Assembly (NCBI RefSeq): GCF_036946125.1
Contig: NZ_JAQIJT010000002.1
Coordinates: 2,044,001 to 2,108,000 of the forward strand
Length of the DNA: 64,000 nucleotides
Reading direction: 5' to 3'
DNA from: Sphingomonas adhaesiva
Lineage (GTDB): Bacteria; Pseudomonadota; Alphaproteobacteria; Sphingomonadales; Sphingomonadaceae
Shown: piece after piece, positions 43,559 through 51,750 of the stretch
Position numbering within the stretch: the first letter of the stretch is position 1
Layout: every line of letters starts with the position of its first letter
Translations under genes and position numbers: made by a program
Notes under the pieces: generated by a model
Seen by the model: the letters and a program-made list of their open reading frames with translations, nothing else
Told to the model about the DNA's origin: nothing
The model's database searches: none

Positions 43559-43594
43559 GGAAAAATGAGGAAGGGGGCCGGTTAGCCCCCTTCC
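43559..43594 (-). terminator. Terminator-like hairpin between rpmD and rplO
   Basis: Arms GGAAGGGGGC and GCCCCCTTCC form a 10-base-pair stem with a six-base loop, followed on the minus strand by TCATTTTTCC. It is inside the operon, 31 bases after the rpmD stop, so it may act as an attenuator. The C-A break before the T-run makes it weaker than the end terminator. Confidence 0.65.
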
Positions 43595-43625
43595 CCGCAT
43601 ATGTCACGAGTCGAATGCGGAAGGC

Positions 43626-43805
43626 TCAGCCCTCCACCACCTCGACCATGTGCTGCACCTTGCGGATCATGCCGCGCACCTCGGGGGTGTCCTGCAGCTC
43701 CGCGACGCGGTGCATCTTGTTCAGGCCCAGCCCGACCAGGGTCGCGCGCTGGTCCTTGGTGCGACGGATCGGGGATCCGGTCTGCTTCACCTTGATGGTC
43801 GCCAT
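43626..43805 (-). CDS. rpmD: 50S ribosomal protein L30
   Basis: A 59-residue protein translated from the minus strand: it starts MATIKVKQTGSPIRRTKDQR and continues ATLVGLGLNKMHRVAELQD, the L30 signature, ending VQHMVEVVEG. Length is normal. Six bases separate it from rpsE upstream. Confidence 0.96.
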   Translation of the reverse strand: MATIKVKQTGSPIRRTKDQRATLVGLGLNKMHRVAELQDTPEVRGMIRKVQHMVEVVEG

Positions 43806-43811
43806 GTCGCC

Positions 43812-44600
43812 TTACTCCACCACGGCCGCGGCATCCGCCTCGGCGGTCTGCGCATCGGCACCGTGCGCGCGGCCCAGCAGGTCCGCGATCTTCTTGCCGC
43901 GACGCTGTGCCACCGCCTTCGGCGAGGTCTGGTTGCCCAGCGCCTCGAAGGTCGCACGGATCATGTTGTACGGGTTGGACGTGCCCACCGACTTCGTCAC
44001 CACGTCGTGGACGCCCAGGCTCTCGAAGACGGCGCGCATCGGGCCGCCCGCGATGATCCCGGTGCCCTGCGGCGCCGAACGCAGCGTCACGCGGCCGGCA
44101 CCGAAGTGGCCGTTGCCGTCGTGATGCAGCGTGCGGCCTTCCTTCAGCGGCACGCGGACCATCTTCTTCTTGGCCGCGGCGGTCGCCTTCGAGATCGCCT
44201 CCGGCACCTCGCGCGCCTTGCCGTGGCCGAAGCCGACGCGGCCCTTGCCGTCGCCCACGACGACCAGCGCCGCGAAGCCGAAGCGCTTGCCGCCCTTCAC
44301 CGTCTTCGACACGCGGTTGATGTGGACGAGCTTCTCGATCAGCTCCTCGCCGCCGTCATCCGCACCGGGGCCGCCACGGCCGCGATTGTCGCGACCGCGG
44401 TTGCCGTCGCGACCGCCACGGTTGCCGCCGGGACCACCCGGACCGCGACCGCGACCACCGCCGCCGCCACCGCGACCGCCACGAAAGCCGCCGCCCTGGC
44501 CGCCGCCGGCGTAACCGCCGCCGGCATTGCCGCCGTCCTGCTGCTGCGCCGGGGCCGACGCCTCGGCGGTCTGCGGCTGGTTGTTTGCTTCGTCAGCCAT
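43812..44600 (-). CDS. rpsE: 30S ribosomal protein S5 with Arg/Gly-rich N-terminal extension
   Basis: A 262-residue protein. The S5 core starts near residue 85 (EELIEKLVHINRVSKTVKGG) and has GFGHGKAREVPEAI and NPYNMIRATFEAL; it is of normal length. In front is an acidic/Gln start (about 1-22) and a Gly/Arg-rich, Asn-containing tract (about 23-83; FRGGRGGGGGGRGRGPGGPG). Such RGG-like tracts usually bind RNA and are disordered. S5 controls decoding accuracy and helicase activity at the mRNA entry. The C-terminus is Ala/acid-rich. Confidence 0.96.
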   Translation of the reverse strand: MADEANNQPQTAEASAPAQQQDGGNAGGGYAGGGQGGGFRGGRGGGGGGRGRGPGGPGGNRGGRDGNRGRDNRGRGGPGADDGGEELIEKLVHINRVSKTVKGGKRFGFAALVVVGDGKGRVGFGHGKAREVPEAISKATAAAKKKMVRVPLKEGRTLHHDGNGHFGAGRVTLRSAPQGTGIIAGGPMRAVFESLGVHDVVTKSVGTSNPYNMIRATFEALGNQTSPKAVAQRRGKKIADLLGRAHGADAQTAEADAAAVVE

Positions 44601-44603
44601 GTC

Positions 44604-44954
44604 TTAGAACTCCAGTCCGGCTTCGCGCGCGGCTTCCGCCAGCGCCTTCACCCGGCCGTGAAAGAGGAAGCCGCCACGGTCGAAGACGACCTGCGTGACG
44701 CCGGCGGCCTTCGCCGCCTCCGCGACGCGCTTGCCCACCGCGGCTGCCGCCTCGATGTTGGCCGACTTGCCCTCGTGCCCCGACAGGGTCGAGGCCGAGG
44801 CCACGGTGCGGCCCTGAGCGTCGTCGATCACCTGCGCATAGATGTGCTGGCCCGAACGATGCACCGACAGACGCGGACGCGTACCCGCGCGAGCGCGCAG
44901 CGCCGTGCGGTTGCGGCGACGCCGCTTCTCGAAAAGCGAAAGACCCTTGGTCAC
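44604..44954 (-). CDS. rplR: 50S ribosomal protein L18
   Basis: A 116-residue protein with the basic start LFEKRRRRNRTALRARAGTR, RLSVHRSGQHIYAQVIDD and the C-terminal FDRGGFLFHGRVKALAEAAR, all typical of L18, which binds 5S rRNA. The start is GTG at 44954, sharing four bases (GTGA) with the rplF stop. Three bases separate it from rpsE. Confidence 0.96.
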   Translation of the reverse strand: MTKGLSLFEKRRRRNRTALRARAGTRPRLSVHRSGQHIYAQVIDDAQGRTVASASTLSGHEGKSANIEAAAAVGKRVAEAAKAAGVTQVVFDRGGFLFHGRVKALAEAAREAGLEF

Positions 44955-45484
44955 TTCTTCTTCCCTTCCTTGCGGAAGATGAACTCGCCCGCGTACTTGA
45001 TGCCCTTGCCCTTGTACGGCTCGGGCTTGCGCCAGCGGCGGATTTCCGCGGCCAGCTGACCCACGCGCTGCTTGTCGGCGCCGCTGATCTCGACCGTGGT
45101 CGCGTCGGGCGTCTTCACCTCGATGCCTTCCGGCACGTCGATGTTGACGTCGTGGCTGTAGCCCAGCTGCAGCTTCAGCGTCTTGCCCTGCGCCGCGGCG
45201 CGGTAGCCGACGCCGGTGATGAGCAGCTTCTTCGAGAAGCCCTCGGTCACGCCGGTCACCAGGTTCTGCACCAGCGTGCGCTGCATGCCCCAGAACGCGC
45301 GCGCGCGCTTGGTGTCGTTCGCCGGCTGGACGCCGATCGAATCCGCCTGCACGTCGTACGAGATCAGGTCCGACAGCGGCATCGTCAGCGTGCCCTTGGG
45401 GCCCTTGACCGACAGCTCGTTGCCGTTGCGGGTCGCGGTCACGCCCGAAGGAATGGCGACCGCCTTCTTGCCGATGCGGCTCAT
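44951..45484 (-). CDS. rplF: 50S ribosomal protein L6
   Basis: A 177-residue protein starting MSRIGKKAVAIPSGVTATRN, with the family C-terminal segment VGQLAAEIRRWRKPEPYKGKG and the end GKKK. L6 supports the factor-binding region of the large subunit. Its start overlaps the rpsH stop by one base. Confidence 0.97.
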   Translation of the reverse strand: MSRIGKKAVAIPSGVTATRNGNELSVKGPKGTLTMPLSDLISYDVQADSIGVQPANDTKRARAFWGMQRTLVQNLVTGVTEGFSKKLLITGVGYRAAAQGKTLKLQLGYSHDVNIDVPEGIEVKTPDATTVEISGADKQRVGQLAAEIRRWRKPEPYKGKGIKYAGEFIFRKEGKKK

Positions 45485-45894
45485 CAGAACACCTCCGCCA
45501 GCACTTCGCCGCCGACGTTCTGCTCGCGTGCTTCCGCATCGGACAGCACGCCGCGCGGCGTCGAGACGATGGTGATGCCCAGGCCGTTCATCACGCGCGG
45601 CAGGTCCTGCGACCCGCTGTAGATGCGGCGGCCGGGCTTGGAGACGCGCGCGACATGCTTGATCGCGGGCTGGCCCTCGAAATACTTCAGCTCGATGCGC
45701 ACGCCCTTGGTCGTGGCACCCTTGCCCAGCGCCAGCTCTTCCTCGGAATAGCCGCGGATGTAGCCCTCGCGCTGGAGCACATCGAGCACGCGGACGCGCA
45801 GCTTCGACGCGGGCGACAGGACGCTGTCCTTCTTCGCGCGCTGGCCGTTGCGGATGCGGGTGAGCAGGTCACCCAGGGGATCGGTCACTGCCAT
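45484..45894 (-). CDS. rpsH: 30S ribosomal protein S8
   Basis: A 136-residue protein with MAVTDPLGDLLTRIRNGQRA at the start and VSTPRGVLSDAEAREQNVGG, the rRNA helix 21 binding end of S8. In enterobacteria S8 is the translational repressor of the spc operon; I did not identify its mRNA target here. Confidence 0.97.
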   Translation of the reverse strand: MAVTDPLGDLLTRIRNGQRAKKDSVLSPASKLRVRVLDVLQREGYIRGYSEEELALGKGATTKGVRIELKYFEGQPAIKHVARVSKPGRRIYSGSQDLPRVMNGLGITIVSTPRGVLSDAEAREQNVGGEVLAEVF

Positions 45895-45904
45895 GATCGT
45901 ATCC

Positions 45905-46210
45905 TTACCAGCTCGACTTCGTGAGGCCCGGGATCAGGCCCTTGTTGGCCAGATCGCGCAGCATGACACGGGCGAGCCCGAACTTGCGGTAGTAGGCGCG
46001 CGGACGCCCGGTCAGCGCGCAGCGGTTGCGGATACGCGTGGGATTCGCGTTGCGCGGCAGCTCGGCCATCTTGAGGCGCGCGATGAGACGCTCGGTCTCG
46101 TCGAGCGACTCGTCGTTCGCCTGCGCCTTCAGCTTCGCCAGCTTCGGCGCATATTGCGCCACGAGCTTCTTGCGACGCTCGTTCTTGTTCACGGAACTCA
46201 GTTTCGCCAT
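45905..46210 (-). CDS. rpsN: 30S ribosomal protein S14 (zinc-independent form)
   Basis: A 101-residue protein starting MAKLSSVNKNERRKKLVAQY with NRCALTGRPRAYYRKFGLAR near the end. It is the long form without the paired CXXC zinc ligands of the short S14 type, the usual form in proteobacteria. Confidence 0.97.
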   Translation of the reverse strand: MAKLSSVNKNERRKKLVAQYAPKLAKLKAQANDESLDETERLIARLKMAELPRNANPTRIRNRCALTGRPRAYYRKFGLARVMLRDLANKGLIPGLTKSSW

Positions 46211-46245
46211 GGACTTAAGCTCTCTTTGTCAAAACGCGAAGGCGG

Positions 46246-46830
46246 TCATGCCGCCTTCTTCTCTTCGCCCGATTCCTCGATCGGGAACGGGAAGCCGAAC
46301 AGGCGGAGCAGCTCGCGCGCCTCGTCGTCCGTCTTCGCGGTCGTGGTGACGATCACGTCCATGCCGCGCACCTTGTCGACGCGGTCATAGCTGATCTCGG
46401 GGAACACGATCTGCTCCTTGATGCCGCAGGCATAGTTGCCGCGGCCGTCGAAGGACTTCGGGTTGAGACCACGGAAGTCGCGCACGCGCGGCAGCGCGAT
46501 CGTGATGAAGCGGTCGAGGAACTCGTACATGCGCTCGCGACGCAGCGTCACCTTGACGCCGATCGGCATGCCCTCGCGCAGCTTGAACTGCGCGATCGAC
46601 TTCTTCGCCTTGGTGATGACCGGCTTCTGGCCCGCGATCAGCTCCATCTCGGACGCGGCCTGGTCGACGCGCTTCTTGTCCTGGGTCGCTTCGCCCACGC
46701 CCATGTTCAGCACGATCTTCTCGATCCGCGGAATCTCGAGCGCGTTCTTGTAGCCGAACTTGTCGGTCATCGCCTTGATGATGCGATCGTCGTAGATCGC
46801 CTTCATGCGGGGCTTGTAGGCATCAGCCAT
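46246..46830 (-). CDS. rplE: 50S ribosomal protein L5
   Basis: A 194-residue protein. It has EIPRIEKIVLNMGVGEA, AGQKPVITKAKKSIAQFKLR and RDFRGLNPKSFDGRGNYACG, diagnostic of L5, which binds 5S rRNA and the P-site tRNA. The ATG at 46830 overlaps the end of rplX by eight bases. The short Lys/Glu-rich C-terminus makes it slightly longer than the E. coli protein. Confidence 0.97.
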   Translation of the reverse strand: MADAYKPRMKAIYDDRIIKAMTDKFGYKNALEIPRIEKIVLNMGVGEATQDKKRVDQAASEMELIAGQKPVITKAKKSIAQFKLREGMPIGVKVTLRRERMYEFLDRFITIALPRVRDFRGLNPKSFDGRGNYACGIKEQIVFPEISYDRVDKVRGMDVIVTTTAKTDDEARELLRLFGFPFPIEESGEEKKAA

Positions 46831-47140
46831 CGATCTTCTCCCCGGTCTTGACGGCGACACGAACCTTCTTGCCGTCCTGGGTCTCGAAACGGACGCGGGT
46901 CGGCTTGCCGTCGGCGGTCACGTGCGCGACCTTCGAGATGTGCAGCGGCGCCTCGATGCGCTCCAGCCCGCCCTGCGGGTTCGCCTGGCTCGGCTTGCGG
47001 TGGCGGGTCGCGACGTTCACGCCCTCGACCACGACCTTGCCGTCCTTCGGCAGCGCCGTCGTGACGGTGCCGGTCTTGCCCTTGTCCTTGCCGGACAGGA
47101 CGACGACGCGGTCGCCCTTCTTGATCTTCGCGGCGGCCAT
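46823..47140 (-). CDS. rplX: 50S ribosomal protein L24
   Basis: A 105-residue protein with the KOW motif KIKKGDRVVVLSGKDKGKTG and VEGVNVATRHRKPSQANPQG. L24 starts assembly of the 50S subunit. It is coupled to rplN (one shared base) and rplE (eight). Confidence 0.97.
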   Translation of the reverse strand: MAAAKIKKGDRVVVLSGKDKGKTGTVTTALPKDGKVVVEGVNVATRHRKPSQANPQGGLERIEAPLHISKVAHVTADGKPTRVRFETQDGKKVRVAVKTGEKIDG

Positions 47141-47508
47141 TACAGCACCTCCGGCGCCAGAGAGATGATCTTCATGTGCTTCTTGCCGCGCAGCTCGCGC
47201 ACGACCGGGCCGAAGATACGGGTGCCGATCGGCTCCTCGTTCTTGTTGACCAGCACCGCGGCGTTGCCGTCGAAACGGATCACCGAACCGTCGGCACGAC
47301 GGATGTCCTTGGCGGTGCGCACGATGACGGCACGGTGCACGTCACCCTTCTTCACCTTGCCCCGGGGCTGCGCTTCCTTGACGCTGACGACGATGATGTC
47401 GCCGACGCTGGCCGTGCGACGCTTCGAGCCGCCCAGCACCTTGATGCACTGCACCCGCTTCGCGCCGCTGTTGTCAGCGACGTCGAGATTGGATTGCATC
47501 TGGATCAT
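47140..47508 (-). CDS. rplN: 50S ribosomal protein L14
   Basis: A 122-residue protein starting MIQMQSNLDVADNSGAKRVQ and ending KIISLAPEVL, the normal L14 frame and length. It lies at the subunit interface. In E. coli it opens the spc operon; here 182 bases separate it from rpsQ, a possible boundary. Confidence 0.97.
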   Translation of the reverse strand: MIQMQSNLDVADNSGAKRVQCIKVLGGSKRRTASVGDIIVVSVKEAQPRGKVKKGDVHRAVIVRTAKDIRRADGSVIRFDGNAAVLVNKNEEPIGTRIFGPVVRELRGKKHMKIISLAPEVL

Positions 47509-47690
47509 CGATCCGCTTCCTTCTCGCTCATGGGGTGGATACCGACCCAGCCCCGCCTAAAAAATGACCCCCGGCAGCGGGCGGACCCGCGCCAGGGGGA
47601 GCGGCCCCATAGCCACTCCGGCGGCGGATGGCAATGCCCCCGCCCCCTCGCCCGTCGATCGCCCCGGCGCCAGGCCGGGGCGACGATCGA
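47509..47690 (-). other. rpsQ-rplN gap with hairpin after rpsQ
   Basis: A 9-base-pair stem (arms CGCCCCGGC at 47660-47668 and 47674-47682) lies just after the rpsQ stop. No T-run follows. The gap is at the place where the S10 and spc operons split in enterobacteria, but no clear promoter for rplN is visible. Confidence 0.5.
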
Positions 47691-47963
47691 TCAGCCGTCG
47701 ATCTCGACCCGCTCGGGCGACACGTGCGTGTTGACGCGCGCGATCACCTTCCAGGTCTTCAGCTTGGAGATCGGCGCGGTCTCTTCGATGCGCACGGTCT
47801 CGCCCGCCTTGTACTCGTTCGCCTCGTCATGGGCGTGATACTTCTTCGAGCGGCGGATGATCTTGCCGTAGAGCGGGTGCTTCACCTTGCGCTCGACGTT
47901 CACCACCACGGTCTTCTCGCCCTTGTCGGACACGACCAGCCCGGTCAGCACGCGCTTCGGCAT
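47691..47963 (-). CDS. rpsQ: 30S ribosomal protein S17
   Basis: A 90-residue protein starting MPKRVLTGLVVSDKGEKTVV with VERKVKHPLYGKIIRRSKKY, standard for S17, and GETVRIEETAPISKLKTWKV near the end. It binds 16S rRNA early in assembly. Thirteen bases after rpmC. Confidence 0.97.
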   Translation of the reverse strand: MPKRVLTGLVVSDKGEKTVVVNVERKVKHPLYGKIIRRSKKYHAHDEANEYKAGETVRIEETAPISKLKTWKVIARVNTHVSPERVEIDG

Positions 47964-47976
47964 GTGCTCGGTTCCC

Positions 47977-48180
47977 TTACTTGCCGGACGCAGCGTTGCG
48001 CTGCGCCTGGATGGTCTTGATGCGGGCGATGTCCTTGCGGACCTCGCGCACGCGGCTCGGCTTCTCCAGCTGGCTGGTCGCGGCCTGGAAGCGCAGGTTG
48101 AACTGCTCGCGCTTCAGGTTGCCCAGCGTCTCGCCCAGCTGGTCGTCGCTCTGCCCGGTCAAATCGATCTTCTTCGCCAT
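47977..48180 (-). CDS. rpmC: 50S ribosomal protein L29
   Basis: A 67-residue protein (starts MAKKIDLTGQSDDQLGETLG; NLKREQFNLRFQAATSQLEK; ends RNAASGK). L29 sits at the polypeptide exit next to L23. The ATG at 48180 has GGGGGTGAG just upstream; an in-frame GTG three codons earlier would overlap rplP but is less likely. Confidence 0.96.
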   Translation of the reverse strand: MAKKIDLTGQSDDQLGETLGNLKREQFNLRFQAATSQLEKPSRVREVRKDIARIKTIQAQRNAASGK

Positions 48181-48181
48181 C

Positions 48182-48616
48182 TCACTCACCCCCGAGGTGC
48201 GACGTGTCGCCGAGGCGCGCCACGACCTTGGTCTTGATCGGCAGCTTCATCGCGGCGCGCTCGAACGCCTCCGCGGCCAGCGGCCCTGCGACGCCGTCCA
48301 GCTCGAACAGGATCCGGCCCGGCTTGACGCGCGCGGCCCAGAATTCCGGCGAGCCCTTGCCCGAGCCCATGCGGACTTCGGCCGGCTTCGACGACACCGG
48401 CACGTCCGGGAACACGCGGATCCACAGACGCCCCTGGCGCTTGATGTGACGCGTGATCGCGCGGCGGGCCGCCTCGATCTGGCGCGCGGTGATACGCTCC
48501 GGCTCCATCGCCTTGAGGCCATAGGAGCCGAAGTTCAGCGACGTGCCGCCCTTGGCGTCGCCGTGGATACGGCCCTTGAACGCCTTGCGGAACTTGGTGC
48601 GCTTCGGTTGCAGCAT
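48182..48616 (-). CDS. rplP: 50S ribosomal protein L16
   Basis: A 144-residue protein starting MLQPKRTKFRKAFKGRIHGD with the conserved RQIEAARRAITRHIKRQGRL and GSGKGSPEFWAARVKPGRIL. L16 positions the A-site tRNA near the peptidyl transferase centre. Confidence 0.97.
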   Translation of the reverse strand: MLQPKRTKFRKAFKGRIHGDAKGGTSLNFGSYGLKAMEPERITARQIEAARRAITRHIKRQGRLWIRVFPDVPVSSKPAEVRMGSGKGSPEFWAARVKPGRILFELDGVAGPLAAEAFERAAMKLPIKTKVVARLGDTSHLGGE

Positions 48617-48628
48617 TGCTCTATTTCC

Positions 48629-49339
48629 TTAGCGGCGATGGTCGTCGCGCGCCGGGCGCACGCCGGAGGTCTGGGCCTCCATCATCAGGCGATCGGTCGC
48701 GAGCGGGTCGTGACCCAGGATCTCGCCCTTGAACACCCACACCTTGACGCCGCAGACGCCATAGGCGGTGTGCGCCTCGGCATGAGCGTAGTCGATGTTG
48801 GCGCGCAGCGTGTGCAGCGGCACGCGGCCCTCGCGATAGCTCTCCGAACGCGCGATTTCCGCACCGCCCAGACGGCCGCCGCAATACACCTTGATGCCGT
48901 CGGCACCCAGGCGCATCGCGGACTGCACCGCGCGCTTCATCGCGCGGCGGAACGCGATACGACGCTCCAGCTGGTCGGCGATGCCCTGCGCGATCAGCTT
49001 GGCATCGACCTCCGGCTTGCGGATCTCGACGATGTTCAGCGACACGTCCGAGCTGGTCATCGCGCCGAGGGTCTTCCTCAGCTTCTCGATGTCCGAGCCC
49101 TTCTTGCCGATGATGACGCCGGGACGCGCCGCGAAGATCGAGATGCGGCACAGCTTGGCCGGACGGTCGATCACCACCTTCGAGATCGCGGCCTGCGGCA
49201 GCGTCTTCAGGATGTACTCGCGGATCTTCAGATCCTCGAGCAGCAGGCGCTTGTAGTCCGCACCCTCGGCGTACCAGCGGCTGTCCCAGGTGCGGTTGAT
49301 CTGCAGACGCAGACCGATCGGGTTGCTCTTGTGACCCAT
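48629..49339 (-). CDS. rpsC: 30S ribosomal protein S3
   Basis: A 236-residue protein starting MGHKSNPIGLRLQINRTWDS. The KH domain shows RPGVIIGKKGSDIEKLRKTL, and the C-terminal domain has GADGIKVYCGGRLGGAEIAR. S3 forms part of the mRNA entry helicase with S4 and S5. It ends in a short basic tail. Confidence 0.97.
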   Translation of the reverse strand: MGHKSNPIGLRLQINRTWDSRWYAEGADYKRLLLEDLKIREYILKTLPQAAISKVVIDRPAKLCRISIFAARPGVIIGKKGSDIEKLRKTLGAMTSSDVSLNIVEIRKPEVDAKLIAQGIADQLERRIAFRRAMKRAVQSAMRLGADGIKVYCGGRLGGAEIARSESYREGRVPLHTLRANIDYAHAEAHTAYGVCGVKVWVFKGEILGHDPLATDRLMMEAQTSGVRPARDDHRR

Positions 49340-49716
49340 TACGCTTCTTCCTGCTCGCGCACGACGATCCGCAGCCGCGAGAACGGCTTCAGGATGCGGG
49401 TGGACTTGCCGCGGCCGCGCGTGGCGAACCGCTTCATCACGATCGACTTGCCGACCGACGCCTCCGCGACGACGAGCGCGTCGACGTCGAGGTTGTGGTT
49501 GTTCTCGGCATTGGCGATGGCCGAGGCCAGCACCTTGCGCGCGTCGATCGCCATGGACTTCTTCGAGAAGGCCAGGATGTTCATCGCGTCGCCGACCTTG
49601 CGGCCGCGGATCAGCGCGGCGACCAGGCCCAGCTTCTGCGCCGAACCACGGATCTGCGTGCCGACCGACAAGGCTTCCTTGTCGCCGACCTTGCGGGGGG
49701 ACTGAGGCTTGCTCAT
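49339..49716 (-). CDS. rplV: 50S ribosomal protein L22
   Basis: A 125-residue protein. The core has GSAQKLGLVAALIRGRKVGD and the exit-tunnel loop KRFATRGRGKSTRILKPFSR, all typical of L22. It shares one base with the genes on either side. Confidence 0.96.
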   Translation of the reverse strand: MSKPQSPRKVGDKEALSVGTQIRGSAQKLGLVAALIRGRKVGDAMNILAFSKKSMAIDARKVLASAIANAENNHNLDVDALVVAEASVGKSIVMKRFATRGRGKSTRILKPFSRLRIVVREQEEA

Positions 49717-49991
49717 CAGCGCTTGCCCTTCTTGTCAGCCGCGTGACCCGGGAAATAACGGGTCGGCGCGAACTCGCCGAGCTTCATGCCGACCATGTCC
49801 TCGTTGACCGAGACGGGCACGAACTTGCGGCCATTGTAGACGGAGAACGTGAGACCCACGAACGACGGCAGGATGGTGGAGCGGCGCGACCAGGTCTTGA
49901 TCGGCGCGCGGCCACCGGCGTCCTGCGCGGCTTCGGCCTTCTTGAGCAGGCTCAGTTCGACGAACGGGCCCTTCCAGACGGAGCGCGCCAT
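49716..49991 (-). CDS. rpsS: 30S ribosomal protein S19
   Basis: A 91-residue protein starting MARSVWKGPFVELSLLKKAE, with TWSRRSTILPSFVGLTFSVY and KLGEFAPTRYFPGHAADKKG, diagnostic of S19 in the 30S head. Length is normal. Confidence 0.97.
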   Translation of the reverse strand: MARSVWKGPFVELSLLKKAEAAQDAGGRAPIKTWSRRSTILPSFVGLTFSVYNGRKFVPVSVNEDMVGMKLGEFAPTRYFPGHAADKKGKR

Positions 49992-50824
49992 TACTTCTTC
50001 CTCGCGTGACGGCTACGGATAATCATCTTGTCCGTCGCCTTGTTGTGGCGCGTGCGCGCACCCTTGGTCGGCTTGCCCCACGGCGTGACCGGGTGACGGC
50101 CGCCCGAGGTCCGGCCTTCACCACCGCCGTGCGGGTGGTCGACCGGGTTTTTCGCAACACCGCGCGTCAGCGGGCGCTTGCCCATCCAGCGCGAACGGCC
50201 CGCCTTGCCGAGGTTCTGGTTCTGGTTGTCCGGGTTGGACACCGCCCCCACGGTCGCCATGCAATCGGCGTGGATATAGCGCTGCTCGCCCGAGTTCAGG
50301 CGGACCATCACCATGCCCTTGTCGCGACCGACGACCTGCACGTAGGTGCCGGCCGACCGCGCGATCTGACCACCCTTGCCCGGCTTCATCTCCACGTTGT
50401 GGACGATGGTGCCGACGGGGACCTGGCCGATCTCCATCGCGTTGCCCGGCTTGGTGTCGGCCTTCTTCGCCGCGATCACCTTGTCGCCCGGCGCCAGCCG
50501 CTGCGGCGCGATGATATACGCCTGCTCGCCGTCCGGGTACGACACCAGCGCGATGAACGCGGTGCGGTTCGGATCATACTCCAGCCGCTCGACGGTGCCC
50601 TCGACGTCCCACTTGCGACGCTTGAAGTCGACGTAGCGGTACTTCTGCTTGTGGCCGCCCGCGATGCCGCGGCTGGTCACATGGCCCTTGTTGTTGCGGC
50701 CGCCGGTCTTGTTCTTGCCCTCGGTCAGCGCCTTGACGGGCTTGCCCTTCCACAGCGACGACTTGTCGACGAGGATGAGGCCGCGCTGCGCGGGCGAGGT
50801 CGGATTGTAATGCTTGAGTGCCAT
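49991..50824 (-). CDS. rplB: 50S ribosomal protein L2
   Basis: A 277-residue protein starting MALKHYNPTSPAQRGLILVD. It has the conserved C-terminal region GVAKNPVDHPHGGGEGRTSG, whose histidine is near the peptidyl transferase centre. One base follows rplW. Confidence 0.97.
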   Translation of the reverse strand: MALKHYNPTSPAQRGLILVDKSSLWKGKPVKALTEGKNKTGGRNNKGHVTSRGIAGGHKQKYRYVDFKRRKWDVEGTVERLEYDPNRTAFIALVSYPDGEQAYIIAPQRLAPGDKVIAAKKADTKPGNAMEIGQVPVGTIVHNVEMKPGKGGQIARSAGTYVQVVGRDKGMVMVRLNSGEQRYIHADCMATVGAVSNPDNQNQNLGKAGRSRWMGKRPLTRGVAKNPVDHPHGGGEGRTSGGRHPVTPWGKPTKGARTRHNKATDKMIIRSRHARKK

Positions 50825-50825
50825 G

Positions 50826-51140
50826 TTACTTGGCCCCCTCGGTAACGTCGATCGACTGGCCTTCGCCCAGCGTCACGATCGCCTTCTTGACGTCGGAGCG
50901 ACGGTAGGGCGCACCCTTCCAGCGCTTGGTCTTGCCCTTCTGGACGATGGTGTTCACGCCGACGACGCGCACGTCGAACAGCGCTTCCACCGCCGCCTTG
51001 ATCTCGGGCTTGGTCGCCTTGTTGGCGACCTTGAAGACCACCGCATTCTGCTCGGAGAGCAGGGTCGCCTTCTCGGTGATGTGCGGCGCGACAATCACGT
51101 CGTAATGACGGTTGTCGATCGCCTTTGCCGGCTTAGCCAT
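50826..51140 (-). CDS. rplW: 50S ribosomal protein L23
   Basis: A 104-residue protein with YDVIVAPHITEKATLLSEQN and VNTIVQKGKTKRWKGAPYRR. L23 docks trigger factor and SRP at the tunnel exit. It overlaps the end of rplD by eight bases. Confidence 0.96.
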   Translation of the reverse strand: MAKPAKAIDNRHYDVIVAPHITEKATLLSEQNAVVFKVANKATKPEIKAAVEALFDVRVVGVNTIVQKGKTKRWKGAPYRRSDVKKAIVTLGEGQSIDVTEGAK

Positions 51141-51747
51141 TGAAGCGCGCCTCCAGCTTCTCGACCGCCGCGCGCGTCAGCACCAGCGTGTCTGCCTTGA
51201 TGATGTCGTAGACGTTCGCACCGACCGCGGGCAGCAGGTCCACGCCCGGCAGGTTGCGACCGGCGCGGAAGCTCTCGCCCGCCTCGCCGTCGATCACCAG
51301 CGTGCGCTTGCCCGTGTTCAGCGTGGCGAAGTGACCCTTCAGGTCCTTCGTCTTCTGCACCTCGAACCCGTCGAGCACGATCAGCGAGCCGGCCTTCGCA
51401 TGGCTGCTGAGCGCCATCTTCAGACCGAGCGCGCGGATCTTCTTGTTCAGACCCGGATTGAAGTCGCGGACGCGGGCGCCGTGCGCCTTGCCGCCGCCGA
51501 TGAACACCGGCGCGCGGCGATCGCCGTGACGGGCCACGCCGCCGCCCTTCTGGCGACCGAGCTTCTTGCCCGAGCGCGCGACGTCCGAACGCTCGCGGGT
51601 GCCGCGCGCGGTGGCGCGACGCTTCTCGAGCTGCCAGGTCACGACGCGGTGCAGGATGTCGGCGCGCGGATCGAGGCCGAAGACCTCGTCGTTGAGCTCG
51701 ATGTCCGCTGCGTCGGTGCCGGCAAAGGAGGAAACCTTGACCTTCAC
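51133..51747 (-). CDS. rplD: 50S ribosomal protein L4
   Basis: A 204-residue protein with the tunnel loop GKKLGRQKGGGVARHGDRRA and FNPGLNKKIRALGLKMALS. The start is GTG at 51747, preceded by AGGAGG six bases upstream. In enterobacteria L4 is the autogenous repressor of the S10 operon; whether it does so here is unknown. Confidence 0.96.
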   Translation of the reverse strand: MKVKVSSFAGTDAADIELNDEVFGLDPRADILHRVVTWQLEKRRATARGTRERSDVARSGKKLGRQKGGGVARHGDRRAPVFIGGGKAHGARVRDFNPGLNKKIRALGLKMALSSHAKAGSLIVLDGFEVQKTKDLKGHFATLNTGKRTLVIDGEAGESFRAGRNLPGVDLLPAVGANVYDIIKADTLVLTRAAVEKLEARFNG

Positions 51748-51750
51748 TTC

